The position numbers and the translations under genes are program-made. This document shows, one piece after another, positions 26,091 to 38,329 of a stretch of DNA of 64,000 nt (the stretch's first letter is position 1; each line of letters starts with the position of its first letter). This DNA comes from Nageia nagi (lineage: Eukaryota; Pinophyta): contig JBITNC010000001.1 in the NCBI GenBank assembly GCA_050084985.1, positions 77,500,001 to 77,564,000 of the forward strand, in the 5' to 3' direction. The notes under the pieces are model-generated. The model did no database searches and was not told where the DNA came from. It saw only the letters and a list, made by a program, of their open reading frames with translations.

Positions 26091-26534
26091 CATCACAAAT
26101 GGTGTTAATCCTAGGATGGAGGATGTAATTACCCAAACCCCTAGAATTATTTTGACTTATACTAATACAAATTTTGATAAAGGATTGATGTATACGTGTG
26201 CAAATATGTTTATTATTGATATTTGAACATGTCCATTTTGGCATCAAATTACTAATAAGTAAATACTACTTTCAAATATCAATATCATGAAGAAAATGAA
26301 TTATGTGTGGATCCATACAACACCTTCTTTAGTTTTATATGCAGTTAGAAGTTTTGAATTAATATGAACTTATGATCTCCAAATATTTTACGGACCTTTG
26401 GCATAAGAAAAAGGAATAAAAGTATTTTCACTTCAATTACACCATGACATGAATAATGTTTAAAATCGATACCTTAGATTATGATAGCTGATTTTGTTAA
26501 ATAGATATCATGACAAAGGAAATAAAGATAATGT

Positions 26535-26627
26535 ATTGCATAATTCTTTATTTTCGTATTAATTTATTGCATTATTCTTTGTTTTCGTATTAATGTATTG
26601 CATTATTCTTTATTTTGGTATTAATGT
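26535..26627. repeat. Three 31-bp tandem units
   Basis: Units start at 26535, 26566 and 26597, each 'attgcattattctttattttc'-like then 'gtattaatgt'. Simple local duplication. Confidence 0.85.
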
Positions 26628-26724
26628 ATTAAATTATATATTATTTCACCATGATATTTTTTTGATGATATTAGAAGGTGATTTTTATGAAACCAATAAC
26701 CATGCATTTTTTGAAAGGGACACC

Positions 26725-26865
26725 AACCTTTTTTACATTCAAATCAGTCATACCACACATGGTGGGTAGGACAGCCCACTGGACGATTCGAACTTGGAAT
26801 CTCCCATAACCTAGCCATGCACTTAAACAATACGGTTTCCCCTTGAAGACTTATTTCACCATGAT
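26725..26865 (-). repeat. Possible tRNA-derived SINE remnant
   Basis: The minus strand has a B-box-like AGTTCGAATCG and, about 35 bases before it, an A-box-like 'TTTAAGTGCATGGCTAGG'. This spacing fits an internal RNA polymerase III promoter. The part after the B box is 'GTCCAGTGGGCTGTCC'. No 3' tail or target duplication was identified, so this remains a candidate. Confidence 0.4.
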
Positions 26866-27512
26866 TAATTAAAATATTTCAATGTATTTTATTTTGAACC
26901 ATAACATAAAGGTACTAACAAAGGGAAATGTGCATGGTCTATATCACAACCTACAAGGCATCTCCACTTACCTTCTTAGTGAAACATGCTTGAATGAGGT
27001 TTGAGATAGCAAACCACTTACAACCTACGGGTGTAAGTAATGAGGTCCCTAAGAACTTATGTTGATATAGCTATAGGCAAAGTCTCTTAGAGATCATTGA
27101 CGTACGATGAAGACCCTAATAGTTCATATTGCCTCCATTGTATGGGTAATGGCCTTGAAACTAATGCAAAGGGCATTAATATAAGCTATGATCCATGTGT
27201 GGATATATTATGCCTCACTTGTTATCTGCAACAATGTGATAAGGATGCATATGCTATGAAAACATGCTTGCTAATACCAAAAAAAAAATGGTCTTAATTA
27301 AAGTAGGATGTAACAATATCACACATATTCATTCATCTAATGATTGTAATATTTTACTTCTCTGTCTGATCTTACATCCGACGTAGAGCCTGATGTATAG
27401 CTGATTCCATGACAGGCCTGCTTTTCCTTATTAAAAACCAGCGCTCCCAGAAGAAAAACTCCCAGAGACTTTTCTGCGTTCGACAGAGCTTGTAGTAGAT
27501 TTAACAGCAGAC
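26866..27512. other. Upstream region of the carboxylesterase gene
   Basis: No second gene recognised. A 66-codon plus-strand frame at 27097-27297 matches nothing known. From about 27350 the sequence becomes less AT-rich and is probably the promoter and 5' untranslated region of the gene that starts at 27513. 'ttattaaaaa' near 27438 is a weak TATA-like candidate. Confidence 0.4.
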
Positions 27513-28486
27513 ATGGAGACTTCATCTTCTCCCATTCTGATCGACGCCTCTCCCTTAGTCAGAACTTACAAAGACGGATCCATAAAACGCCGCACTGGCA
27601 CCAAGACGGTTCCCCCAGGCCCTTCGCCCGACGGGCTCGTCGTCTCCAAAGACGTCACTTTCGATGCCAAAACATACTTCTTCGTCCGATTATACATCCC
27701 TCAATCCTTGGAGTCCACCCAACCAGTGAGCGTATATATTCACGGAGGGAGTTTCTGCATCGAATTCGCTAATTCACCACTTTATCACCCTTACGTCGGC
27801 TCCTTGGCCAAGGAAGCCCACGCGATTTGTGTATTGGTGAATTACAGACGATGCCCTGAATACCGCCTCCCTGCCGCATACGACGACTGTTTGACCGTTC
27901 TTCAGTGGCTGGACGCCCATGCGGAAGAAAGGGAGGGGTCGGGACTCGATTCCTGGATCAAGTCCTACGCCGATCTTAGCAGAGTTTTCTTGGGGGGAGA
28001 CAGTGCGGGAGGAAATATCGTACACCAGGTGGGCGTTTTGGCCTACGAGAAAAAGTGGAGATGTTTGGGTTCTGAGGGGGTATTTTGGTTCAGCCCTTCT
28101 TTGGCGGAGAAGAGGCCAACGAATGCGAAATGGGTGCGGAAGCAGAGATTTCTGTTAAGCTTGTCGATGGCGTTTTGAAGCTTTCTATGCCGGAGGAGGA
28201 TGGGGTGGATAAAGATCATCCGTTTATTAATCCACAGGGTCCGCGCTCTCCGCCTCCGTGGAAGGTAGCGTATAATCGGATTATTGTGTTTGTGGCGGAG
28301 AAGGATTTTCTGAAGGATCGAGGCCTTATTTACTACGAGGGCATGAAGAAGGTAGGGAAACATGTGGATGTGGTGGTAACGGAAGGAGAAGACCATGTTT
28401 TTCATCTGTTCAATCCACAGTCGTGGAAGGCGGCCATTATGATGAAGCAGATTTGTGGGTTCGTTCATTCGTCTGTGGAAGTGTGA
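27513..28486 (+). pseudogene. Class I plant carboxylesterase (CXE), one frameshift
   Basis: Alpha/beta-hydrolase that would cleave esters of small molecules. It has no signal peptide, so is probably cytosolic. Start ATG at 27513, no intron, about 324 residues, a normal CXE length. Oxyanion-hole HGGSF at residues 77-81, 'RLPAAYDD' at 118-125, catalytic Ser164 in GDSAGGN. After the shift come the catalytic Asp ('FVAEKDFLKDR') and His ('GEDHVFHLF'), so the full triad is encoded. Around 28076-28082 a GGGGG run lacks one base: frame 1 continues as 'VFWFSPSL', while the conserved 'LVQPFFGGEE' lies in another frame. The first frame ends at 28178. Histidine at the last triad position separates it from the GID1 receptors. 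It is much less AT-rich than its flanks. It may be a young pseudogene, or a real gene with a sequencing error in the G run. Confidence 0.9.
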
Positions 28487-30512
28487 AATGAGTGAAAAGT
28501 GTAATGTTTTTTTAAAATCTTCTTTCTCCTCCCCTTCTATAATTATAGATACCTTCGGTAGTATTTTCTCTATTCGGTTCGCAAGCTGGGTACGATAATC
28601 TTACAGCATGATCCGTACGTTTAGCCGGCTCCGTAATCCATAGTTACATACTATCCATTCAATCAGGACCTTCTAACAGATTTCACCCTTAAGGTCCCCT
28701 TGAACTTTATTCACCCTTCCATACTGATGAGTACAACCATATGAACGAACTCACATCCATATCTGCCATAATTCCTCATAAATGATTCCCCAAGATTCCG
28801 TTGGCCACCTCAAAAAAATGACCCTCTCACAATAATATATTATATATATATATATATACATACAAAAGTTAGTTACAGAGACTAATATCCCATATGTTCG
28901 ATATCTATGTGAGAGAGAAGATTTGAGTGAAAAGTGTCATGTTTTGAGGAGAAATAGTGAATATAGAAATATGTGTGCAAGAGATAGGAGTTGAGATAGA
29001 ACTTTTGGATAGTCCAAAAGCAGGTAAAGGTTCTCAATCTCTAAATATATTTTAAATATTAGGATAAGTTATAAATGGAGGTTATTACCATGGAAAGAAG
29101 TTTTGATTTTTTTTTTAAACAGTCTAATCTTTTCATTATTTATTTTATAATTTCTTTATCCTATAAAATTTATATAAAGAATTATTTGATTGTTTGTTTA
29201 ATATAATTGTATATTAATTTAACATTAGATTTATAGATGATAATCATTTTCAATGTTCAATTTATTATGGAGGTAATTCTTTTTTTATACATTTAAATTT
29301 GATTTTTAATTTATTATCAATTATTTAAAATAAATAATTAATTTATATGCTTTATTGATATGATTATGATATTAAAATTTATTTTTTGGATCAATATATT
29401 TCATTATCTCATCTCTTTCTTTTTTTTGTAATGATATTAATAATCTATGTTAAACACATTTTAAAATTTTCATTATTAGATGTGACTTGTGGTTCTACCA
29501 CCATATATCAAGTTTGAATTTGTGCTTTAGTATTATCACTACCTTCATATTTTTATTTTTGATTCACCATAATTATAAAAACCAAAGGACCAAGGTTCAA
29601 AATTCAAAGAAAGATGACCAAGAGCCTCTCTAAGCAGATCTACCTTCCTCTCTCCAATCTATAGGTAAGAATAATAGGTTTGTGTTAAAAGAATCGAATT
29701 GCATTGACAAACATTATTGATATCCTTATTGTTCATATATTACATTATTTTTGTTAACTTAAAATACATATTATTAATTAAGTAAAATCAATTTTTACTA
29801 TCTATAAATTGGTGAACTTGCTTCTCTTTAACAGAATTTCATTTAAGAACTTGTTGATTATTTGATATAATAGGTGAAAGGTTGAGATTCATTTCTTATA
29901 TTAAATTTTTTTTACCTATGAATGATGAAAATGGTAATGCTACTAATGAATCTTCAAGTGTTGAACCTCCACCTTTGATTAGAAGAAACAAGAAAAAAAC
30001 CTTACATGAATATTATTGAGAAGAAGTTTTTCATTGAGAAACTTGACATATAGGAATTTTATTGCTAATGATGATAGTTATGCACCTGGTAAAAGTTCAT
30101 ATCATGGGGATACTAAAGAAGATAAAAATAAAAGAGCCTGAAAATTAGCAAGATGAGCAAGAAAGGATAGAAACTAAAGTTAGTAAATAGGATGAGTTGA
30201 TAAGAAATCTTTTTAATGATCCAATTTCATTATAAAAAATTACATTGAAATTAACTAATAGTATCATTGATTTTCACAATCTAGCTATTGTTCATGATCC
30301 ATCTTCTTGCCTGTGATAAAATATCAAAGACCTTGATGATATGAATTTGATACTTAGCCCCTATCAAAGAAGTGTAATTTTTTGATCCAAGTCCATATTT
30401 ATTTGACATAATATTGTAACAACATTCTTTTGTGAACCCTACACCTATGATAGTCAACAAATTTCCATATTCTTCTTAGATCCCATGCATTGATACATAA
30501 CTTAAGACCATT
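28487..30512. other. Gene-free AT-rich stretch after the carboxylesterase
   Basis: Holds the presumed 3' untranslated region of the CXE gene, a short (TA)n run at about 28833-28858, and long T/A-rich DNA. A short plus-strand stretch near 29935-30000 ('NESSSVEPPPLIRRNKKKT') looks coding-like but matches no family. Confidence 0.4.
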
Positions 30513-31080
30513 ATGCTAGATGTGATGTCACATGACATTCATCAAATATTCTTATATCGATCACCTATCGTAGTAGCTTCATGCATGTGTCATCGATTAA
30601 TACAATTCATTTTAGTCCAAAGGTAGAGAAAGTTCAAGGATGAGAAGTTACTTAGTGTAATGATAGGATCACACAAGAAATTAATGCCATAAATACGATC
30701 ATAGGAACCAACTCTTTGGGAGCATATTAAACATCAAGATGCTGAAATAGGATAGCCACTATAATAAAGGCAAATTAGAATTGAAGATTATGAGGAAGAA
30801 GATTGTAATGAGTAAGACATGGTTGATGTTGAAACCAAACATGAAAAAAAGAACTATGTTCAAAAAATAAATGAGCAAGAGGTACATGAATTAGAAATTC
30901 AAAACAAAAATGCATCCATTATTGATTGAGCAAATAAAGATGCTAAGGATGGTGCATAGAATGAATGTGTTAGAATCAAATTTGTTTGGACTAGTAAAGA
31001 ACATGATGTCAAGATTGATGTATAAATGAATTATTATTTTTGATAGAAATTAATTAAGCTTCTCCTATAAATAGCAAATA
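30513..31080 (+). pseudogene. Gypsy gag fragment, dispersed repeat copy 2
   Basis: Second copy of the repeat at 23893-24225. It continues past the shared part with acidic, lysine-rich coding remnants. Stops throughout. The zinc knuckle seen in copy 1 is not legible here. Confidence 0.5.
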
Positions 31081-31123
31081 TGATCTCAAGGATGATCTCC
31101 TTAGTAATTTGAATGTAGAAAAC

Positions 31124-31990
31124 TTAAAAGATTATTTTTTGCATTGGTAATGCAAGCTTACTCTTGAGTAGGAAACCTTTGATGTCCTTGAAATTGATAA
31201 CCTTTAATTTGTTGAAATTGTTGATTATTGACTCCCTAATTAGGTTGAGGTTGTTGACTTGGGGTCCATTACCAATGCATAATGAGAAAGTCAACATCAT
31301 GGAAGTATTGATACCTTTAAGATGTTGCATTGGTAATGCAAGCTTACTCTTGAGTAGGAAACCTTTGATGTACTTGAAATTGATAACCTTTAAGTTGTTG
31401 AAATTGTTTATTATTGACTCCCTAATTATGTTGAGGTTGTTTGACTTGGGGTCCATTATTGATTTTTCCATCTAGAATATGACCCATCAACAATCATCCA
31501 TGGTGGATTTTATGTAACAATTTGATTAAATATGGAAAATTCTACCAATTTATTAATTGAGGCCTAAATTGATTTTGATTTGCATATCCTTGTGGAAAAT
31601 TGATATATATCCTTAGTCCAAAATAGTTTACCTTATTTTCATTTTCACTAAAGAGATTTTGGCAACTAGAAGGTATTCACATTCATATGTTACATGATTA
31701 TTTTTACAATGACTACAAATAGCAATTTTGTTAAGTGGACACTCATGTGGTGTATGCTTCATCCAACATCTAGGATAATAAATTACTAATGGTTCTTAGA
31801 GATCTTTCACTTTAGCTATCAAACTCTTCATTTGATTTAATTGATACAAAATATTAATTTTGAAATTGGCTAATTCCTCAAAAAGTTGACTCACTTAATT
31901 AGAATCCTTATTGTTGGTTATTTTCTTAGTGGAAAACCTAATCGTATGATACTATTATATGAATGAAATTATTATTATATAATTATAAAA
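31124..31990 (-). pseudogene. Gypsy gag remnant with double zinc knuckle
   Basis: On the minus strand, about 31760-31640, reads 'CWMKHTPHECPL' then 'ICSHCKNNHVTYEC', the paired cysteine-histidine knuckles found near the end of Tat-lineage gag proteins. After several stops the 115-codon frame 31471-31124 follows; it contains a duplicated block ('LKVINFKDIKGFLLKSKLAL' with small changes). The upstream gag core is not recognised. It does not align with the gag pieces on its left, which are on the other strand. Confidence 0.6.
31141..31460. repeat. Tandem duplication, 186-bp period
   Basis: The block starting 'gcattggtaatgcaagctta' at 31141 recurs at 31327 with few changes over about 130 bases. 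The period is 62 codons exactly, so frames on both strands stay open. Confidence 0.9.
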
Positions 31991-34280
31991 ATCTTACTTC
32001 CAAGAACTTTATGGTATAAAATTTGATACTAATTTCCACTTGACCAAAATAATTGGTAATAAAACTATAGAAACCTATATATAAGAAGAGGAAGGGAGTG
32101 CCTAATGCAACTTTGATATGTAAAAGTGAAAAGTAGACATAAAAGAGAGTTTCAAATACAAGCCTAAATGACACAGTTTTTATATAGAGAGTTAAGGGGC
32201 ACCTGCAACATTTAAGATTGAAAAAAAACTCATGATGTTGTAATTAGTAGTAATCCAAGTTTAATAGTAATGCACTGATAGGTAATACTTGCTGAGTTTT
32301 CAAGATTCATGTGATACTTTTAATTCATAATTTCATGTGATTGAACATAATATATAATAAGTTTAGAACTTGTGTTACAAAATCTATCAACAATCACTTT
32401 CTATCATAGGAAAATGACTTCTTTGATATAAAGTGTGATATATTTTTTTATCTTTGTAATTCATACATAAAAATAGTACATACAAGAATTGTACCTAATT
32501 ATAATCAATAATTTATATTTTCCAACCTATAATTAATGCATATATTAGTGTTATATTAATATCTAAGAATAATACAAAAATATTATGTAAATTTTGTACT
32601 AAAAAGACCTTAGGTTAGACCTTGATCTTGGCTATGAATGGAATATTTGACATGTCAACACAAACCCATTTTCCATTTTCATAATCAATAATTGATCTAC
32701 AGATCCTTATTTTCCTTTATGGAATATGTACTAATTCATTATATCATGTTCTCATGTATTATAGACAAAGATATGGTCTTTTAAAATTCTATAAAATTGA
32801 ACTTGCAGATAGTTCATGGTCTTGGGTATTATAGAAAAATATTTGTCTTCCTATATACATCAAAATTCATTATAGATCATGGTCTTATGTATTATGTTTA
32901 AAAATATTGGATACCTGCACAACTTTTACTACCATTCCTCAATTTGCAAATATATCCTCTACTTGTATCAAAATTAGTGTCAATCGATCCATCATTTAGA
33001 ATAGATTGTTATAACTCAAAACATACATAGCAGTATTATAATTGTTACCTCTTTCCTTATTGGTTTTAACACATCTTTTCCTTTGCTTGCATCTTATACC
33101 AAAATGTTCACATGGATTGAAATTAGTTGAATATTTAGTGGGTCAAATAAAATTAGCCTTATTAATAAAAAAAGCGTAAGTGCTCAATTTTGAGACAAGA
33201 TACCTCTAATTATTAAAAACTTTGTCATCAAGTTCCTAGGAAATCTTGTTATATTTGACATCAAAGCTTCCCAAAATTAGATTTTGAAAATTTAAATTTA
33301 TAAATCATTTCATGAATTGTAGATTACATTTGCAACAAAAGTAATCATCTCCAAGACTACTAATTCTTTGAGAAAGTGGAAGATGTTCCACAAGATAACT
33401 TAATTTCACCTTATTTCAATCACTAATGTTTGCATTCACAATAAACAGAACATTCACCTGAGTCATATCTTATCTACCAAAGATAGTTATTATTGTCTTT
33501 AGTCAATAATAGTCCCCAAAAAAATTGATTCCTAGAACTATTCAACTCCTTATATATACAATTTAAAATAACGTTGAAACTCTCTATATACGAATCAAAT
33601 AACAATTTGTTCAACCAGCATCAAATCAAGACATAACCCAGCAATTCAAAACTTACAAAAAGTAACATGCTTAAAATTAATTTAAAAATAAAGAAGAAAA
33701 ATAGAATTGTAGATGTGAAAATGATGAAAAAAACTTTTATAATTGATTTATAACATAATCAATATTTCTACATTGCCTCTAAATTCTTCATCCTTGTTAC
33801 AATTTGAAGATAGGCATGTTGGACTGAACAAGAGAATATGAAACTAGTAAATAAACCCATTTAACACAAATATTAATATACCTACTGATCTCTCAAGACT
33901 TTTTTAATAGTTCAATAACCAAAATTCAATAACAAATAACAGAAGTGCAAAAAAGATAAGTAATGCAAGGTTTAAATAATTGATGTAGTGGTGGCACAAG
34001 TTTAAACCTCCTCAATAGTGAAACCAATTTATCCCAGATAGAATTAATGTAATTAACACATAATCTAGCCTCTATTACAAGCAAAATGATCAATTTTAAC
34101 ATGTAATTTCTTGCCCAAAAACACACACAAAAGCTTTAATAACATCTAGTGCACATTAAAAAAGAATTGGGACCTCAAATAATGTCCAACACAACATATT
34201 TGTTTAAAAGATTTAAATAATTGAATGAATTCATTACAAAACATATAGCATAATAACCACAAAAAATGGCTAATTAGTGA
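31991..34280. other. Gene-free AT-rich stretch
   Basis: No coding region, LTR or RNA gene recognised. It ends where the Rab-bearing duplication starts. Confidence 0.45.
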
Positions 34281-34426
34281 CAAGACTCCTTTCAACTAGA
34301 GCTCCCATGCTATTTTCAAACTAATGCTACCACTAGAATGCTTGCTAACATTTAACAAGATAGTCGTTCATAGGGTACCTACCATACATAACCAAGAAAA
34401 AATCAATTGATTGAGTATTTAGTATA

Positions 34427-34684
34427 TCAGGAACTACAACAAGTAGATTTCTATACAGGATTGTTAGGTCCTTTAGCAAAATTTGTATTAAGTTTGATTA
34501 CATTTGGTTGTAACAAATCACACACAAATTAACCTCCTAATGAATTGGATGCTTTCATATGAACAAAGAAAAAGAAAAGCAATATACAAGTAATTTCAGT
34601 ACAATATAAATAACATCTTACCTTAACCTTCGTATCACTTTCTTCAAGTATCTACTTTATATCCATTCCAATAGTAAAGAAAAT
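34427..34684 (-). pseudogene. RABE/Rab8 GTPase copy A, 3' exons (part 1)
   Basis: Last exon 34427-34507 (81 bases, reading 'PNVIKLNTN...KSTCCSS') and the 3' part of the previous exon, 34628-34684. The CC motif that would carry the prenyl anchors is preceded by an in-frame TAG (complement of 34451-34453), present at the same codon in copy B. The acceptor of the last exon is AA instead of AG. The other part of this copy is at 46579-46985, beyond the copia-2 insertion. Intact Rab E proteins control Golgi-to-plasma-membrane traffic; this copy cannot. Confidence 0.88.
34680..34684. other. Target-site duplication of copia-2, left copy
   Basis: AAAAT here, AAAAC at 46579-46583. Copy B has AAAAC at the matching exon position, so the left copy has one later change. 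Confidence 0.8.
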
Positions 34685-34970
34685 TATGAAGATTCGCACA
34701 GAGAGCAAATCAAACCTAGAAAGGAAAATGCAAGAGCACCATAAAAACAAAGAGAGAAATTGGAACCCTTGGAACTAATAAATCTAAAATGACAATGGAA
34801 CCCAAATAAATAGGGAAAATACAAGCTAATGTACAACAACATGTGAACCATGCATGAGGGAGAAAATTACAAAGTGAAAAAGAAGTGGTTATGATCGCCA
34901 CAACAAACTAGCTAGAAATAATACCTAAAAAATAAATAAAATACTCCTAAGTGATCTTAATACTCTAACA
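34685..34970 (-). repeat. 3' LTR of copia-2
   Basis: 286 bp. On the minus strand it starts TGTTAGAGTATTAAG. The outer end reads TATGAAGATTC where the other LTR has TGTGAAGATTC, so the terminal TG/CA is mutated here. Confidence 0.82.
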
Positions 34971-34979
34971 CCACCCCTT
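34971..34979 (-). other. Polypurine tract of copia-2
   Basis: AAGGGGTGG on the minus strand directly before the 3' LTR. Confidence 0.8.
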
Positions 34980-35189
34980 AAGTGAATAAGGAGGTAAAGT
35001 GGCACATCCATAAAAAATGAATCCCAATAATAAGGCCTAATTAGGTACTCATGTACAATATGTGCAAAGAATCTACTAAAATATGATGAAAAAAACCACA
35101 TAGGGAAAAAACTATCTCATAGTAGAGAAGGGAGGATGGAGAGGAAGATGTCCTCATGAACATCCCCAGGGACAACTTCCTTCACCCAA

Positions 35190-37587
35190 AGCAAGCCACA
35201 CAACTCAAGAAAATGAGATGATGCAAAGGATTTAATGAAGATGTTCATGGGTTACTGCTCTGTAGGAATGTACTCCAAGATGAGCATGAGGTCTTGAATA
35301 TGCTAATGGATGAAGTGCATGTGGACCTCAATGTGTTTGGTATGTTGATGCTCAACAAGATTGCATGAAATTTTAATTGTGCTCTAATTGTCACACCAAA
35401 GAACTATGGTTTGAGACTAGGGGTAGCAAAACTCCTCCAATAACTATTAAAGCCAAAGTGCCTCTTGAATTGCATAAAAATGCTCAATATCCTATTGCTT
35501 CTTACATAACCAAGTGATGGGAGAAGTACCAAGATAAAATATACATGCCAAAAGTGGGAAATGATAATACATAAAAAAAAACCAAACCTAATCAAAATTT
35601 GTATATCCACTCAACACTAGATCACCTCTCATGTAATGCAGATCGAAGTGGGTAGTACCCCTCACATATCGAAGAATCTTCTTGATTCCTACTAATGAGA
35701 CTCATGATGGGTTTGTGCAAACCAAGAAATAAGCCTAATAACATATGAAATATTTGGTCAAGTATGGGAAGTTATAAAAGACTCCTAACCAACTAGCAAT
35801 ACAAAGTAGCATCACATAGTGTGAAGTGAAAGTGGAAGTCAAAGTCACCCCACTCTAAAAAGGTGTTAGAGAAGGATTGCAATCCTCTATCCTAAATCAT
35901 TGAAGAAGATCAAGGCATATTTATATTAATATAGGAAATCCTTGAATCTATTTATGTCACTTGAAAAACAAGAAAGTAATGGGTAAGTCCAAGATTTACC
36001 ATCTCAAATCTCTCAAAGAGATCTTGCTGAAGTGTTTGAATGTGAGAGTAGGAGGCACCAATGAGAAGAAGATCATCAATATAAAACACTAAAATAGTGG
36101 TATCTTCTTCATGTATTTATATATAGACTATAGGGTTGGAGGAACATCGTACGAAATCAATGGAGAGGAGAAAAGAATCCATCTTCTCGTACCATGCCTG
36201 AGGAGCTTGTTTGAGGCCATAGAGAGATTTTCTAAGCCTATAAACAAGTGAAGTAATCTAGATAAAACTAAAGGGATGCTCCATATAGATCTTTTCATGT
36301 AAATCATTATGCAAAAAGGTGCTTTTCACATCTATCTACAACATTGACCATCCCTAAGCAATAATAAGAGCAAATATCAAGATGAACTGAATCCATCTTG
36401 GCCATAGGGGAAAAGGCCTTAGAGTAGTCAATCCCTTCAACCTTGAGAACCCATTAGCACAAGATGAGCCTTATCAATAGAAAAATAATCTACATACTTA
36501 TTTTGGTACACCCATTTACACCAAATCGACTTCCTCCCATAGGGAAGAGAAATTAGCTCCCAAGTATTATTCTTTAGCAAGGAAGAATACTTAGTTGTCA
36601 CGACATCATCCCACTTTGGTATACCATGAGCCTTTGAAAAAGTGTATGGATCACTTGAATATGCTTGAGCAACTAAACTAGAACCTATGGAAAATAGTGG
36701 GAAGGAAGGAGATCTTAGGTGAAAGGTGTTGCATCCTCAAGTGTAAAGCGAGCCTATTTGGGCAGTGACTATTAGTAGGAAGAAGATGCAACATCAATAA
36801 GAGGAGTAGCAACAATACAAGTGATGAAGGTGTAGGAGGATCAATAGTTGGTGTGGGAGTAATAATCTTAATAATATCTTTTCCATGAAAGACCTTAAAA
36901 GATGTGTCATAGGAGTCAGGTAAGATTGAGGAAGGAGATGAAGAGGGAGAATCAATAAAGTGCTCATAAAATTGAACATGAGTGTGGAAGAGAAGATTAT
37001 GGGTATCAAGATTAATAATTTGATATGCCTTCATATCCTCACTATAGTTAACAAATATGAGAGGCTTTCTCTTCTTTTCCAAGACATTATGCTTGGTATT
37101 CGAAATGAAGACCCAATCATGACTACCAAATACTCTAAAATGAGAACATATGACTTGGTTCCACTTCAAGACTCTTTAGGATTCATATGATCAAGTTACT
37201 AATGAGAAGTACAATTTTAGATGTAGTTAGCATAATTGACTACCTCAACCTAGAAGATAGAAGGAAAGTCTTTGGAATGCATCATACAACTGGCCATCTC
37301 CTTTACTATTTTGTTCTTTCTTTCTGCAACTCCATTTTATTATGGAGTATGAGGAATTGAATGCTAATGGATTATTCCATGCTTCTTAAGTAACTCTAAA
37401 ACCTTAATGCTGAAGTACTTCCCCCCATTGTTTATACAAAGCTTCTTCATGCAAATGGAAGGTTGATTCTTGACCAAAGCCTTAAAGAATTTGAAGTGAG
37501 CAAAGACATCACTCTTGTACTTGATAAAATACATCCAAATACATCTTGAGAAATCATTAATGAAATTCAATGCATACCAAGCTCCAA
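35190..37587 (-). pseudogene. Copia-2 Pol, integrase core to RNase H
   Basis: Reads leftward. Integrase core at 37570-37364 ('FINDFSRCIWMYF'), then the integrase end (37169-36678, 'VFGSHDWVFI', 'HNVLEKKRKPLIFVNYSED'). Reverse transcriptase follows with its catalytic box YIDD at 36072-36083, then RNase H ending near 35320 ('TKHIEVHMHFI'). Many stops. The sequence breaks off at 37587, where gypsy-1 starts, and its upstream half continues from 43720. Confidence 0.88.
37583..37587. other. Target-site duplication of gypsy-1, left copy
   Basis: TCCAA, repeated at 43715-43719. Confidence 0.9.
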
Positions 37588-38301
37588 TGATCTGAATTGG
37601 ATTATGTGTTAGGTTATCTTTTCAAGAGCAATATTCAATCCAGAGGTATATATTCTTGGAGATAGATCGAAGATTGAAATCTAGAGTTTTTTGGCATTCA
37701 ATTTTAGGCCACTAGTGGCATGAAAATACTATTTTTAGATCGCTAACGATGTGCATCTTAATGAGTCAGCAAGGGAATTTGAAGAGATAGTGGCATTTTA
37801 GGAGATTGAGCAATTTAGGTTCCTTGGCTGACATTTCAGAGTATTCTAGAAGCTTATTTATTGGTGTATCTTATTCTTGATTCTCAAGAGAGAGGATTGT
37901 AGAGTTTTAGAATTTTAGAATTGTAATAATTTGAAGGAAGACCAAAAATCATTATAGAATTATTGTAGTTCTGATATTGTTTCTTCTAACTATAGGAGAT
38001 TATAGTAATTATAGAGATGTATTACATTATATTGATGGTATTTCTCTATGCATGTAATATTGTAATGTTCATATATAATAAGAAGAGAAGGTTCCAATTC
38101 CATGCTATATTAGGCCACATTTGATGAATCAGGGTAAAATCATATGTTGATTTTGTTATATGTTTGAGATTACTAGCTTGTAATTCATATTGTGCAATTT
38201 TCAAATTTATATGCAATTTATATGATCTCATAATGGTTACTATTTTCATTCAAATATGTAAGGATATGAGTATGCTATAAGCATCTAATGATTATAGATC
38301 A
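37588..38301 (+). repeat. 5' LTR of gypsy-1
   Basis: 714 bp, TGATC...GATCA. Confidence 0.9.
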
Positions 38302-38302
38302 A

Positions 38303-38314
38303 TTGTATCAAAGC
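38303..38314 (+). other. Primer binding site of gypsy-1
   Basis: TTGTATCAAAGC, one change from the TGGTATCAAAGC seen in gypsy-2; an iMet-type site. Confidence 0.8.
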
Positions 38315-38329
38315 TTGTGTACATCAAAT

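Larger units (their letters stand above)
34281..34684. repeat. Tandem duplication unit A, left part
   Basis: Matches 48786-49200 base by base with scattered changes. It is cut off by copia-2 and resumes at 46579. With the insertion removed the tandem period is about 2.6 kb. Confidence 0.88.

Noticed and set aside
28070-28090. A short intron explaining the carboxylesterase frame change
   Set aside because: No GT-AG pair fits without deleting conserved residues, and a single missing base restores the family alignment.
28043-28468. 141-codon minus-strand open frame over the carboxylesterase 3' half
   Set aside because: It is the shadow of a GC-rich coding region on the plus strand and shows no family motif.
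27513-28486. GID1 gibberellin receptor
   Set aside because: GID1 proteins lack the catalytic His; this sequence has it in 'GEDHVFHLF', and the N-terminal lid region of GID1 is not seen.
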